Part shown: positions 50,116 through 59,840 of the stretch, in pieces
How positions within the stretch are numbered: position 1 is the stretch's first letter
Layout: each line of letters starts with the position of its first letter
Assembly (NCBI GenBank): GCA_036725345.1
Contig: DAIMEJ010000002.1
Coordinates: 62,001-126,000 of the forward strand
DNA from: JAPLJU01 sp036725345
Lineage (GTDB): Bacteria; Desulfobacterota; Syntrophia; Syntrophales; UBA2192
Length of the DNA stretch: 64,000 nt
Direction of reading: 5' to 3'
The notes under the pieces: generated by a model
Seen by the model: the letters and a program-made list of their open reading frames with translations, nothing else
Database searches by the model: none
What the model was told of the DNA's origin: nothing
Program-made: the position numbers and the translations under genes

Positions 50116-51396
50116 TCAGGAGGGCAGGAATAGCCGGGGCAGGAAAGTGCTCAACGCGGGCACGAAGGTCACGATGAGCAACACCCCCACGGCAATGAGG
50201 AAGGGAATCCAGATGGCGCGCGACAACCGCTCCAGCGACAACCCGGTAATGCCGCACACGGAAAAGAGCACACCTCCTACCGGCGGGGTGATGAGGCCCA
50301 GCACGAGGTTGAAACAGACGATCACGCCGAAGTGCAGGGGATCGATGCCCATCCTTTCCGCAATGGGCACGAGCACGGGCGTCACAATGGCAAGGGCCGG
50401 CGCCGTCTCCAGCGGGATGCCGATGATCAGGAGCAAGATGTTCACGAGGATGAGAAACACGTAAGGGGACGAAGACAGGTGGACCAGGCTTTCCATGACC
50501 TTCATCGGCACCTGCTCCACCGCCACGACCCAGGCGAAGGGCTCGGAGAGTCCGAGCAGCAGCATGACCACGGCGGCTTCCACTCCCGATGTCAGAAGAA
50601 GACGGTATAACCGGCTGAGCTTCAGACGGCGGTAAACAAAAAACCCGACCATGAAGGCGTACACGACGGCGATACCCGCCGCCTCTGTGGGTGTAAAGAC
50701 GCCGCCCCAGATGCCCCCGATGATGATGAGGGGCATCACTAGGGAAGGCAGCGCCCGCAGGGTCCCCGTGAAGATGTTACGCATCGAGGCGCGAGGTTCC
50801 CTCGGGTACCCGTCGCGGCGAGCCACGAAGAGCATGTAGATCATGAGGCACCCTCCGAGCAGAAGCCCGGGGATGATTCCCGCAATGAAAAGGGCCCCGA
50901 TGGAGACCTGGGCGATCACCCCGTAGATGATGAAGGGAATGCTGGGAGGCAGGATCGGTCCCATGCAGGAAGCAGTGGCCGTCACGGCGGATGACACCTC
51001 ATCGTCGTAGCCCGCCCGCCGCATGGCCGGAAACATGACCGTGCCGATTGCCGCGGCCGTGGCCACGGCGGAGCCGGATATGGAAGCGAAGATGGCGCAG
51101 GCAACGATGGTGGTCAACCCTAGGCCGCCGCTGATGTGTCCGACAAGCTGGCGGGAAAACCCAACGAGGTCGTCCGTGATTCCCCCTTCGTTCATCAGAT
51201 TGCCCGCGAGAATGAAGAGCGGTATGGCCAGCAGCGGAAAGGACGCCATGCCGGCGAAGGTCGTCTGAATGAGGAGGGTGGGGGAGATACCGCTGGTCAG
51301 GAAAGTGTAGACCAGCGCGGAGCCCCCCATGGCCAGGGCAACCGGGATCCCAATGGCCATGAAAACCAGGAAGGCAATCAGAAACAGGGAAAGCAA
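50116..51396 (-). CDS. dctM: TRAP transporter large permease (DctM)
   Basis: 426 residues with 12 or more helices. GGITDDLVGFSRQLVGHISG, GSAVATAAAIGTVMFPAMRR and ITPPVGGVLFSVCGITGLSL are DctM-family markers. Two bases separate its start from the DctQ stop. It imports a carboxylate with Na+ using the binding protein upstream; substrate unknown. Confidence 0.92.
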   Translation of the reverse strand: MLSLFLIAFLVFMAIGIPVALAMGGSALVYTFLTSGISPTLLIQTTFAGMASFPLLAIPLFILAGNLMNEGGITDDLVGFSRQLVGHISGGLGLTTIVACAIFASISGSAVATAAAIGTVMFPAMRRAGYDDEVSSAVTATASCMGPILPPSIPFIIYGVIAQVSIGALFIAGIIPGLLLGGCLMIYMLFVARRDGYPREPRASMRNIFTGTLRALPSLVMPLIIIGGIWGGVFTPTEAAGIAVVYAFMVGFFVYRRLKLSRLYRLLLTSGVEAAVVMLLLGLSEPFAWVVAVEQVPMKVMESLVHLSSSPYVFLILVNILLLIIGIPLETAPALAIVTPVLVPIAERMGIDPLHFGVIVCFNLVLGLITPPVGGVLFSVCGITGLSLERLSRAIWIPFLIAVGVLLIVTFVPALSTFLPRLFLPS

Positions 51397-51398
51397 AT

Positions 51399-51893
51399 TC
51401 AGCCACCTTCAGATTCGGAATGGAAAAAAATCCAGCACTGCTCGATGGTTATCAGGAGCATGATCGCGAAACCGGCAGGCAGGGCGAGATAGGGCAAACT
51501 CATGGGAATGCCGATGGCCGTGGATAGCTGGTGCATGTTGATGACGGTCTGGCGCACACCGAACCAGGTCATAAGACCCAGGAAGACCAGCATGCCGGTA
51601 TACATGCACCCTGTGGCGACACGGAAAGAAACCTTCGGGAGCCTTTTGACCAGGATATTCAGGCTGACCTGGTACCCCTTCTTCAGTCCGACGGCACTGC
51701 CCATCATGGACGCCCACACGAGGGCGTAGGTGGCCGCCTCGCCCGACCATACGGGCATGACGCCGAGAACATAGCGCCCGAAAACCTCATAAGGGATGAC
51801 CACGGCGATAACCGCCATGGCCGCCGCGGTCATCCCCGAGGCGGCTTTGACAAAAATATCATTCAGTCTCGAGATACCCGGCATGGACATCAC
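51399..51893 (-). CDS. dctQ: TRAP transporter small permease (DctQ)
   Basis: 164 residues, four helices. FGRYVLGVMPVWSGEAATYA and LVWASMMGSAVGLKKGYQVS are typical DctQ motifs. The start overlaps the DctP stop by four bases, completing a P-Q-M operon. Confidence 0.9.
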   Translation of the reverse strand: MMSMPGISRLNDIFVKAASGMTAAAMAVIAVVIPYEVFGRYVLGVMPVWSGEAATYALVWASMMGSAVGLKKGYQVSLNILVKRLPKVSFRVATGCMYTGMLVFLGLMTWFGVRQTVINMHQLSTAIGIPMSLPYLALPAGFAIMLLITIEQCWIFFHSESEGG

Positions 51894-52897
51894 TTGGTCT
51901 TCAGGATCGCGTCGACCTTATCTTTGCCGAACTGTTCGGCAACGCTGCTGATTGCGGGCTGCATGGCCTTTCGCCAGGCCGCCTTGTCGACTTTCCTCTC
52001 CACCTTCATGCCTCTCGCGGAAAGCTCGGCGATCTGCTTTTCTTCCATGTCTCTCCCCAGCTTTCGCTGATACTGGGCGACTTCCCTGGCCGTCTTGAAC
52101 AGCATCTCCTGATCCTGCTTGGGAATGGTCTGCCATTTCTTCAGGCTCACGATGAGGACAGCCGGGGAATAAACATGCTGCGTCAGAGAGAAATATTTCT
52201 GAACTTCGTTGAGTTTCACCGAATAGATCACGGCGACGGGATTCTCCTGCCCGTCGATGGTCTTCTGCTGAAGGGCCCCGTAGACCTCCCCCCAGGCCAT
52301 GGGCACGGGATTCACGCCTGCCGCTTTCCACGCGGCAATATGCACCTTGTTTTCCATCGTACGGATCTTCAGCCCCTTGGCATCGGCGGGAACCCTGACG
52401 GCGCGCCGGGAATTCGTCAGGTTGCGGAACCCGTTTTCCCAGAAAGCCAGGGCCTTGAACTGGGCCTTTTCGAGTTCGTCCAGAAGCTGCTGCCCTATGG
52501 GACCGTCCAGCACCTTGTCCACATGCTTGTAATCATTGAACATGAACGGTATGTCCAGAATCCCGATGGCGGGGCTGAATCCGCCAATCGGTCCCGTCGA
52601 GCCGACGTAGATGTCGATGGTTCCCTGCTGCACGGCCTCGAGCAGTTCCCGTTCACCCTTGCCGAGCTGTCCCTCCGGATACACGGTGACCTGGATGCGC
52701 CCGTTGCTTCTCTCCTTGACCAGCTCCGCAAACTTACTCGCTCCCTGGTTGTAGGTATGGCTCATGGGCGTCGCGGAGGCAAGCTTCAGCTGGGCTTTGA
52801 ACTCCCCCTTGTCGGCCTTTTCACCGCTGCCGACACAGCCGCCGACGGCAAATACAACAAAACAGATAAGACCCAAGACACCGATTCGCTTCATCAT
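51890..52897 (-). CDS. dctP: TRAP transporter substrate-binding lipoprotein (DctP)
   Basis: 335 residues from ATG 52897 (GGAGG eight bases upstream). The signal has a lipobox VGGC near residue 20, so it is membrane-anchored rather than free. LKLASATPMSHTYNQGASKF, VTVYPEGQLGKGERELLEAV and FWENGFRNLTNSRRAVRVPA with the ligand Arg in KGLKIRTMEN are the family hallmarks for carboxylate ligands. Confidence 0.9.
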   Translation of the reverse strand: MMKRIGVLGLICFVVFAVGGCVGSGEKADKGEFKAQLKLASATPMSHTYNQGASKFAELVKERSNGRIQVTVYPEGQLGKGERELLEAVQQGTIDIYVGSTGPIGGFSPAIGILDIPFMFNDYKHVDKVLDGPIGQQLLDELEKAQFKALAFWENGFRNLTNSRRAVRVPADAKGLKIRTMENKVHIAAWKAAGVNPVPMAWGEVYGALQQKTIDGQENPVAVIYSVKLNEVQKYFSLTQHVYSPAVLIVSLKKWQTIPKQDQEMLFKTAREVAQYQRKLGRDMEEKQIAELSARGMKVERKVDKAAWRKAMQPAISSVAEQFGKDKVDAILKTK

Positions 52898-53196
52898 TGT
52901 TCTTTCCTCCCTCAATGTTTATGTGGCATCGCACCTTTTCATCGCCAATAAATGAAAAAAGTGTTTTTGAATACTTATTAAAAGTGCACCCCCTCCTGAT
53001 GCGGGACGTTCCGGACTTTCCCTTTCCTGGAGAGATAAGATGGGGGACTTTGCAACAATTTGATTTTGAAAAGGATTTTCTTTTACGTGGAGCGAGTATA
53101 GGAAAAGCGATTTTGTGTGTCAAGTAGATTATGACCACAAAAAATCAGGTGTGATTTCCATGATCGCGAAAAAATGTACCGGGCAGATCCTGTTCC

Positions 53197-53949
53197 TCAG
53201 GCGTGTATCGTCTTTTCCTGGAGCTTACGCCAGGTATTTTCCGAATACCAGATATCCACAAACTCAATGAGGGACTGCCTTTCCTCCGCATGCATCACTT
53301 CCGCCACAGCCTGACGCGAAAGCTTCTTGATACTTCCGAATGCCACAGGATCTTTCGATGTATACTGCCCGGCAATGCGTCTGACGGCCTCGTGGAACTG
53401 GTCTTCAGAAACAACCTCATCGACCAGTCCGAGTTTAAGCGCCTCCTCGGCGCTGTACATATCACCGCTCAGGATCGCCCGCTCGGCATTCCGGTGACCC
53501 ATCCAGAACGTCATCAGCTCGACACTCCCAGCGAAGAGGGACGAACTGAAATTAATCTCGTTGAGAGCTATCCTGGATTTCCCCGCAACCATGATCCGGT
53601 AGTCACAAGCTATGGCCAGCATGCAGCCGCCCGCGATGGTGTGACCGTTGAGAGCCGCAATCACCGGCTTGGGATACAGGAAAAGCTCCGTGTAGAGATC
53701 GGTGAACTTCGTCAGGTAGCGCAGGAAATCCTCCCGTGGATAGCTGAGAAATTCCGGAATATCGAAACCGAAGGTGAAAAATTTACCCTGGCCCGTCAGG
53801 ATCAACGCCCTGACGCCCGGGTCCCCCGCGACCGCCCGCAACGCACCGGTCAATTCATCCACCATTTGTTCGTTCAGGGCGTTCACCTTCCCTCTCGCAA
53901 GGATCATCTTTGCGACGTCACCTTCCTTCTCCAACCTGATGAATTCCAT
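53197..53949 (-). CDS. enoyl-CoA hydratase/isomerase (crotonase) family protein
   Basis: 250 residues from ATG 53949 (AGGAGG four bases upstream). Oxyanion-hole segments are TGQGKFFTFGFDIPEF and NGHTIAGGCMLAIACDYRIM; the next conserved region is IALNEINFSSSLFAGSVELM. The usual catalytic Glu pair is not clearly kept, so it may be an isomerase or hydrolase. It is downstream of the M24 peptidase on the same strand. Confidence 0.85.
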   Translation of the reverse strand: MEFIRLEKEGDVAKMILARGKVNALNEQMVDELTGALRAVAGDPGVRALILTGQGKFFTFGFDIPEFLSYPREDFLRYLTKFTDLYTELFLYPKPVIAALNGHTIAGGCMLAIACDYRIMVAGKSRIALNEINFSSSLFAGSVELMTFWMGHRNAERAILSGDMYSAEEALKLGLVDEVVSEDQFHEAVRRIAGQYTSKDPVAFGSIKKLSRQAVAEVMHAEERQSLIEFVDIWYSENTWRKLQEKTIHA

Positions 53950-53998
53950 AGAACCTCCTCTCCCCATCATCGGGGATGCCTTCTTTCATCGCCACGGG

Positions 53999-55174
53999 TT
54001 ATCTCTCGATTTCGAAGAGCACCCGTGGACTCTTCGTGAGGATTTCGTTTCCCTGCTCACGGATATGGATCATGTCCTCGAGCTTCACGACACCGCCCTG
54101 CTCGTCCATCATGTGCAGTTCCAGGGTGACCACATAACCATGGTCCAGCACGGAGGCATCGTTTGCCGAAAGGATTGGCGGCTCATTCAGCTCGATTCCG
54201 ACGCCATGACCTACCAGCCGCGAACATCTTCCCGAACCGAAAGATTGAAACTCTCGAGAGCGATTGAGAGAATTCGCTTTTTCGAAAGCAATCCTGCAGA
54301 TGTCGCTCCCCTTCATCCCCGCTCTCATTTGAGGGATCACATCATCCGCTATTTGCTTCAGATCCGCATACAGGGATTGCATTATCCCGCCCGCTTTCCC
54401 CAGGCAGTAGGTTCTTGACTGATCGGCGTGATACCCTTCCACATGGGTGGGAATATCCACGACGATCATATCTCCCTTCGAAATCTTTCTCATCGAAGGG
54501 CCGGCAGGCACCGACGGGCTTAAGCCCACGCCCGTGATGGTGTATACGACCCCGCTGAACCTCGCAATGTTGGGCCCCGAGGCAATAGGCCCCCGGCTCA
54601 TGAAGAAGTCGGATTGCCGGATGAAGAAGATGCCCTCATGCCCGGCGAGGCGGTGGGCATTTTCGATAAGCGCGGCGAGTTCGAGTTCCGTCATCCCTTC
54701 CCGGAGATTCTCGACAAGGGCCTCATGCCCCCTGTGCAGCGCCTCGCAAGCCTTCTTGATCGTCTTGATTTCTTCGGGATCTTTCCTTTTTCTCTGTTCC
54801 AGAAGGAGGGGCGAGATGTTCACAAATTCGAACCCCGGAAAGGCCTTCCTGATGCCTTCGAACTGCTCAACCGTGAGGATGTCGAGTTCCGTACCGAGGC
54901 GTTTGCCCGCCCCTGATAACCCGGAGGCCTTGGCGATATTCTCGAGACGGCGTTCCTCCCTGACCTTGCCCGGGCTGATAAAAATGTCCTGCACGGCGAA
55001 GTCATAACCGCTTCTCACGAAGAGGCCGTAATCGTCGGGAAGGACCAGGAGGCCGGCCGGCTGGGCCGTCCCCGTGTAATAGTAGATGTCCCGGGAATAC
55101 AAAAGAAGGGCGCCGGATAGTTCCATTCCCTTGAGGTTTTCCTGCAGGGTCCTGATTCGATCCTGACGTTTCAT
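53999..55174 (-). CDS. M24-family metallopeptidase, paralogue of 21660-22850
   Basis: 391 residues from ATG 55174 (GGAGG seven bases upstream). Metal ligands lie in MIVVDIPTHVEGYHADQSRT, RLVGHGVGIELNEPPILS, VTLELHMM and VKLEDMIHIREQGNE. Its wording and order follow the peptidase at 21660 closely, including the LLYSRDIYYYTGTAQPAGLL N-terminal region. Creatinase or aminopeptidase P-like cleavage is expected. Confidence 0.87.
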   Translation of the reverse strand: MKRQDRIRTLQENLKGMELSGALLLYSRDIYYYTGTAQPAGLLVLPDDYGLFVRSGYDFAVQDIFISPGKVREERRLENIAKASGLSGAGKRLGTELDILTVEQFEGIRKAFPGFEFVNISPLLLEQRKRKDPEEIKTIKKACEALHRGHEALVENLREGMTELELAALIENAHRLAGHEGIFFIRQSDFFMSRGPIASGPNIARFSGVVYTITGVGLSPSVPAGPSMRKISKGDMIVVDIPTHVEGYHADQSRTYCLGKAGGIMQSLYADLKQIADDVIPQMRAGMKGSDICRIAFEKANSLNRSREFQSFGSGRCSRLVGHGVGIELNEPPILSANDASVLDHGYVVTLELHMMDEQGGVVKLEDMIHIREQGNEILTKSPRVLFEIER

Positions 55175-55427
55175 GAACAAGCCTCCCGGATTTAGAGAAA
55201 TAAAATTTCTCGGTGATAATTTAACACAATGAAAAAAACAATGGACTTAACAAATATAACATTTTTCTTATTTTACTATTTAACGGCGGGCAAATCCTCG
55301 AAAACCCTTGCGGGCACCGGTTGTGTCCCTCAGGGGCATTAACATACTCATGTAATGGGCGCCTTTCGTCAGGGGGCAGGTGAGCTATTGTCAGGCCCCG
55401 GGTGAAGAAACATGCAACCGGCGGGCT
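55175..55427. other. AT-rich gap flanking the HTH gene
   Basis: 253 bp; the first 90 are strongly AT-rich (TAACATTTTTCTTATTTTAC and similar), the rest GC-normal. It holds the peptidase promoter. No gene seen. The abrupt composition step next to the replication-protein-like gene could mark an old insertion boundary. Confidence 0.5.
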
Positions 55428-56801
55428 TCAGTTCTCGGCCTTGCGCCTCCAGAGAGTGAGTATCTTCTCGGCCTTGTTGTCCGTCAGGGCCGTGAGGCCC
55501 CGCTCATAGCTGGAAAGGGTCTGTCTTGTCACCCCGATCGCCCGCGCGAGTTCCGCCTGCTGGATGTAGAACTCGGAACGGAATTTTCGGATGAGGGATG
55601 GATCCCGCACGATATCTTCGAGACGTCTCGGGTAGATCACGCCCTCGGCGGGAGAGCCTTTTCTCGTCTTCTTCCGGGACCTCCTCTGCCGGTGGGGCAG
55701 TTTCCTGACTTCCGCGATTCTCCAGAGTTTTTCCGAGAGCCTTGCGGAAATCGGGCTTTCGAGCCATTCTGTAAAGTAACCCCTCGTGCGGCTCACAGGC
55801 TCCGTGATCATGAAATCCTCGAGTACGCCGATCGAGGCAAGTCGGTCGTGGGCCTTCGAGAAAGCGTCCACCGTCTGCCCCGGGTTCCGGAAGTTCGCCT
55901 CTTCTCCGCAGAATTCGAGGATGGTACGAGGTGTGGCCCGGGGTTTCTGCCCCTTTTTCCCCGCCACGATACCGACCATGGTCCAGAAGGTCCCGAGTTT
56001 CTTGGTGAAGCCCTCGTGATAAGGGCTTAATTTCAGCAGTTCCCTGCTGTAGTGGCCGATCCAGCGAAGCCCCTCGGGGCTCAGGAAATGCGAAAGGGCC
56101 TGACCGCAGCGGAAACGGAAAGCGACCCATGTCTCTTTGCCCTTCTTGTATTCCACGTCAACGATGTCCAGGAGTCGGTCCGGGCGCTCCCTGCCGAAAG
56201 TCACCGTTCCGCCTGTCAAATAGTCACGCCAGGCCATGGTCAGGCATAGATCGGAGAGTCGCAAAACTTCCTCTTTGAACACGTCGTAAAGGGCATGGGT
56301 GCTTCCGTGACGGACACGGATCCCGCGGGCATCGGCGATCTCCCGCAGGGTGATCCTTGCGATGTCACGGGCGGGATCCCTCAGCTTTGCAATGCGGGCC
56401 ATCAGAATGAGAAAGACGTCTGCCGTCTCGACGGAGAGCTGCCGCACGGTCGCACGCTGGCCGCCCGTATGGGTGAAGATGAGGCGGGGAACGTAATAAA
56501 TGGCCTTGGAGGGGTCGAACCGGCCCCAGAAATCGGGCGGCGGTCTCAGGTAAAAGCTGATGTGTCCGTCCCTGGACTCATAGCGAAACCGCGGCCTGCC
56601 GAAGGAATCGGGGTCCCAACCGCTGCCCGAACCGCCGGCGTAGATCGCACGGAGGGCGGCCATGACGACGGGGCTCGTGGGGACAGGTAAAACCCCGGCC
56701 TCACCGGGTACCTGCTGACGCAGTGAGCTGGAAACTATATCAGGCAGCCCGGACGTGTCGCCGATTTTCCGGGAGCCCGACTTCTCCGGGCGATCGGCCA
56801 C
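55428..56801 (-). CDS. replication-initiator-like protein with C-terminal XRE helix-turn-helix
   Basis: 457 residues, GTG start with GGAGG six bases upstream. The bulk is a two-winged-helix-like arrangement (RATVRQLSVETADVFLILMA, ITLREIADARGIRVRHGSTH, ILEFCGEEANFRNPGQTVDA) resembling plasmid or prophage initiators; residues 410-455 are an XRE HTH (IQQAELARAIGVTRQTLSSY). A basic linker (RQRRSRKKTRKG) separates them. No partition, integrase or phage gene is nearby, so it may be an orphan remnant or a chromosomal regulator. Confidence 0.65.
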   Translation of the reverse strand: MADRPEKSGSRKIGDTSGLPDIVSSSLRQQVPGEAGVLPVPTSPVVMAALRAIYAGGSGSGWDPDSFGRPRFRYESRDGHISFYLRPPPDFWGRFDPSKAIYYVPRLIFTHTGGQRATVRQLSVETADVFLILMARIAKLRDPARDIARITLREIADARGIRVRHGSTHALYDVFKEEVLRLSDLCLTMAWRDYLTGGTVTFGRERPDRLLDIVDVEYKKGKETWVAFRFRCGQALSHFLSPEGLRWIGHYSRELLKLSPYHEGFTKKLGTFWTMVGIVAGKKGQKPRATPRTILEFCGEEANFRNPGQTVDAFSKAHDRLASIGVLEDFMITEPVSRTRGYFTEWLESPISARLSEKLWRIAEVRKLPHRQRRSRKKTRKGSPAEGVIYPRRLEDIVRDPSLIRKFRSEFYIQQAELARAIGVTRQTLSSYERGLTALTDNKAEKILTLWRRKAEN

Positions 56802-56840
56802 CTTGGACCTCCGGAAAAAGTTATCGTATATAGAAAGCCG

Positions 56841-56873
56841 CGGGCTCCTCGTAACGTGAAGTAGAGGAGCCCG
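56841..56873. terminator. strong hairpin between two minus-strand genes
   Basis: CGGGCTCCTC-N13-GAGGAGCCCG, 10-bp stem. It follows the hydratase gene on the minus strand (tail GCTTTCT), and on the plus strand is followed by the better T-run ACTTTTATTTTTATTT, so it also blocks antisense reading. Confidence 0.75.
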
Positions 56874-56883
56874 ACTTTTATTT

Positions 56884-57762
56884 TTATTTGAACTTCACGG
56901 AGATCTCGACGGGGCCTTTCGGGTCCAGATCGATGTAGCGGGCCCGGATGGTCGTGTTCGGTGCCGTCGGCGTCAGTTTCGTAATCGTCCCGAGAGAGAG
57001 GAGATCCCCTTTCTTGAGCTTTTTGCCCTCCGCTTTCAGGGAATCTTTAATCCAGAGGACAACGTTGAGGGGGTGGTCCAGAAGGGCGCTTCCCTGACCT
57101 TCGACGAGCATGGTCCCTTTGTCGTCAAGGATCTGCAGCTTGAAATTCTTCAGGCGATCCATCCACTGCTTCGAGGCCTTGACGGGGATAGGATTCCCCA
57201 TGACGCCGTAGCGGGCGGCCACATTGATCGCCGTGATCGCCGGACCGTTGATCTTGACATCCTTCGCGTAGCCAAGATCCGGAAGCTCTATAAAGGGTAT
57301 GGCGGCATCGATTTCTTTCAGGGCATCCATGGGGGTCTTTGCCTTGTTTATTCTATCGCTTTTCACACGGAGGATCAGATCGCCCTCGTAGAGAGGCCTG
57401 GCCCCGAAGTCCGCGGGAACCTCGGCACCGCTCTTCATGATCATCTTTTCCATGAGCGTGCCTCTCACCGGCGCCGTGACCCCGAAGGCCTTCTGGACAT
57501 TGGGGTTGGTGAGCCCCGCCTTGTAACCCACAACCTTTCCGAAGGTGGGGCCTATGGCTTTTACGAAATCGCCCTGGATTTTCATGGCCTGATCCATGGT
57601 CATGTTCGGATCATAGGACGGGATGGGCGCTTTTTTCAGGAAAGCCTCGGCGAGTTTAGCCCCGTCATCGGCAGCCCATACCGACGGCCCGGCGAGCAAA
57701 ACGGTCAGCGCCGCAACGAACACAGAAAGCTTGAATACCCGAAAAACAGTTGTCTTTTTCAT
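56884..57762 (-). CDS. exported MhpD/fumarylacetoacetase-fold hydratase-like protein
   Basis: 292 residues from ATG 57762. A clear signal peptide (VFKLSVFVAALTVLLAGPSV, cleavage near WAADD) is unusual for this family, which is cytoplasmic in aromatic meta-cleavage pathways. FVKAIGPTFGKVVGYKAGLT, ARPLYEGDLILRVKSD, IDAAIPFIELPD and LLDHPLNVVLWIKDSL are 2-keto-4-pentenoate hydratase/4-oxalocrotonate decarboxylase motifs. Role in the periplasm is unknown. GAGAGGG precedes the start. Confidence 0.82.
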   Translation of the reverse strand: MKKTTVFRVFKLSVFVAALTVLLAGPSVWAADDGAKLAEAFLKKAPIPSYDPNMTMDQAMKIQGDFVKAIGPTFGKVVGYKAGLTNPNVQKAFGVTAPVRGTLMEKMIMKSGAEVPADFGARPLYEGDLILRVKSDRINKAKTPMDALKEIDAAIPFIELPDLGYAKDVKINGPAITAINVAARYGVMGNPIPVKASKQWMDRLKNFKLQILDDKGTMLVEGQGSALLDHPLNVVLWIKDSLKAEGKKLKKGDLLSLGTITKLTPTAPNTTIRARYIDLDPKGPVEISVKFK

Positions 57763-57938
57763 GGAAGACCCTCTCCTTTCCTTGTGATGAAGTTGATAAA
57801 AAACGGCCTGCAGATGTTTTAAAAATTTACTCGTTATCGTTAGAGTTTTTAATGTGAAAGTCAAGGGTTAAATGGGGACGGGCTCTTGCTTAGGGGCATA
57901 TGAAGGGGATTCTTTGCGAAGAGAAAGCGTATAATTTC

Positions 57939-58127
57939 TCAAGTGGAAGGGAACGACAGGGGCGGCACTTTTGAATGCACTAATCTGATTTTTCTTGTTT
58001 TTCCTCGATGGTCCTTTGTGAGGCACGCCAGGCATATGGTGGGTCCCGCTTTCCCCAGGATGCCGCCGCTTTTTGCCGTGCGGCCGCAGTACAGGCAGGG
58101 CTCATATTGCTCTTTGGCGCCCGTCAT
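57939..58127 (-). CDS. small four-Cys zinc-ribbon-like protein
   Basis: 62 residues with CLYCGRTAKSGGILG and ICLACLTKDHRGKTRK, two CxxC pairs 17 residues apart, then a basic tail. No clear ribosome site, but the Cys spacing argues for a real zinc ribbon. Divergent from the DapA-family gene. Confidence 0.5.
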   Translation of the reverse strand: MTGAKEQYEPCLYCGRTAKSGGILGKAGPTICLACLTKDHRGKTRKIRLVHSKVPPLSFPST

Positions 58128-58258
58128 TGCTTTAAACCGTCCAACAAGATTTTTCTTTATTCTTGTCCTTTATTATCCTATCGTCCCGATTGAAGACGAA
58201 CTTGAGCGTCCAACAGCATACACGGACCCCGGCAAATGACTTTGACCGTGAGGAAGTT

Positions 58259-59305
58259 ATGACCGATGAGAAAAAGAAAAGGGCTGCCTTCGTAAGATCT
58301 TTTCTCCCCCCGAAAATCCCCCGCCTCTGGTGCCCCCTGCTCACCCATTACAGAGGGGACGGGGCCATCGATTTCGACCGCATGTCTGCGCACTTGCGCT
58401 TCGTATTGCCGTATGTGAAGGGTTACCTGATCCCGGGTTCCACGGGGGACGGATGGGAACTGGACGACAGGGAAACCCTCGATGTCGTGAATTTCGCCAT
58501 CCGCAAGAGCCGCGAACATGAAATGTATCTGCTCCTGGGTGTCCTCAAAACGGACTTGGGTGCCATGAACCGGACACTCGAAAACATGATCGGTGTCCTC
58601 CGGGGCGTTTCACGCACCGAAGGCACCGGCGAATCCCTGCAAAAAGCTCACGTCTGCGGCTTCACCGTCTGCCCGCCGAAGGGGAAAACTTACTCGCAGG
58701 AGGAGATTTACTCGGCCCTTTCGGAGATCATGAAGAGGGGCCTTCTCACCGCTCTATATCAGCTCCCGCAGGTCACGGAGAATGAGGTTGCCCCGGAAAC
58801 CTTTGAAAGGCTGGTCGCAGCCTATCCGAATCTCATATTCTTCAAGGATTCCAGCGGCGGGGACCGGATCGCCCTGTCGTCCGTCGACAAGGGAGGCGTG
58901 TATCTCGTGCGGGGGGCCGAGGGCGACTACGCACGATGGCTGAAGGACACGGGCGGTCCCTACGACGGCTTTCTCCTGAGCACGGCCAACTGTTTCCCGG
59001 AACAGCTCCACGGGGTGATCGAAAAAATCGAAGCACGGGACATCCCGTCGGCCACGAAGATTTCGGAAAGAATATCAGGGGCCGTTCGCGAGGTTTTTCC
59101 CCTCGTTCAGCCTCTCTCTCACGGCAACGCCTTCACGAACGCCAACAAGGCCATCGATCACTTCATGGCTTTTGGAGCCGGGGCAGAGAAAAACCCCGCT
59201 CCCATGCTTCACGCGAAGTTGCGCCTGCCCGAGGGGGTCATAACGGCCACTGGTGAAGTCCTGAAGCGCTACGGTCTGATGCCCCGAAAAGGATACCTCG
59301 AATAA
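58259..59305 (+). CDS. dihydrodipicolinate synthase/N-acetylneuraminate lyase-family aldolase
   Basis: 348 residues from ATG 58259 (GAGGA four bases upstream). GYLIPGSTGDGWELDDRET, LLTALYQLPQV (catalytic Tyr region) and NLIFFKDSSGGDRIALSSVD (Schiff-base Lys) give the DapA TIM-barrel aldolase. It is longer than DapA (about 290) and is not in a lysine-synthesis context; its neighbours suggest aldol cleavage or dehydration of a hydroxy-keto acid. Confidence 0.87.
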   Translation: MTDEKKKRAAFVRSFLPPKIPRLWCPLLTHYRGDGAIDFDRMSAHLRFVLPYVKGYLIPGSTGDGWELDDRETLDVVNFAIRKSREHEMYLLLGVLKTDLGAMNRTLENMIGVLRGVSRTEGTGESLQKAHVCGFTVCPPKGKTYSQEEIYSALSEIMKRGLLTALYQLPQVTENEVAPETFERLVAAYPNLIFFKDSSGGDRIALSSVDKGGVYLVRGAEGDYARWLKDTGGPYDGFLLSTANCFPEQLHGVIEKIEARDIPSATKISERISGAVREVFPLVQPLSHGNAFTNANKAIDHFMAFGAGAEKNPAPMLHAKLRLPEGVITATGEVLKRYGLMPRKGYLE

Positions 59306-59330
59306 ACTCAACAAGCAGGAGCGAACCGGC

Positions 59331-59762
59331 ATGACAAAGGTCATCACCCTGGGAGACACGATTGCCGTCAACTACACGGGCCGAATGGAGAACGGCGAGA
59401 TCTTCGATTCCACAAAGGATCGCATGCCCGTGAAATTCACCGTCGGTCTGGGATCGCTGATCCGGGGTTTTGAAAGGGCGGTCATCGGCATGACGGTGGG
59501 TGAGAAAAAAACCATTGTGATTGCCCCTGAGGATGCCTACGGACCCCGCAGGGAAGAGATGCTCGTCGACCTCCCCCGGGGAAATGTCCCCGCCGATGTG
59601 GATCTGGCTATTGGTGCCGTGGTGATCCTCGGCGACCGGGACGGCAACACCATGCCGGCAACCATTGTCCTCATCGAAGCAGAGACCGTCCGGGTGGACC
59701 TGAACCATTGCATGGCGGGCAAGACGCTCGTCTTCGACATCGAGATTCTCGAGATTGATTGA
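59331..59762 (+). CDS. slyD: SlyD-type FKBP peptidyl-prolyl isomerase
   Basis: 143 residues. IAVNYTGRMENGEIFDSTKD, GLGSLIRGFERAVIGMTVGE, YGPRREEMLVDLP and the IF domain to DLNHCMAGKTLVFDIEIL are the SlyD pattern. The His/Cys-rich metal tail of E. coli SlyD is missing. A cytoplasmic folding factor. Confidence 0.9.
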   Translation: MTKVITLGDTIAVNYTGRMENGEIFDSTKDRMPVKFTVGLGSLIRGFERAVIGMTVGEKKTIVIAPEDAYGPRREEMLVDLPRGNVPADVDLAIGAVVILGDRDGNTMPATIVLIEAETVRVDLNHCMAGKTLVFDIEILEID

Positions 59763-59840
59763 CGCGGAGGGGCGGTGCGGGATCCATACGACGCGGATCG
59801 ACCAAACGATTAACAACAAAGGAAGAACGGTGAAAGAGAC

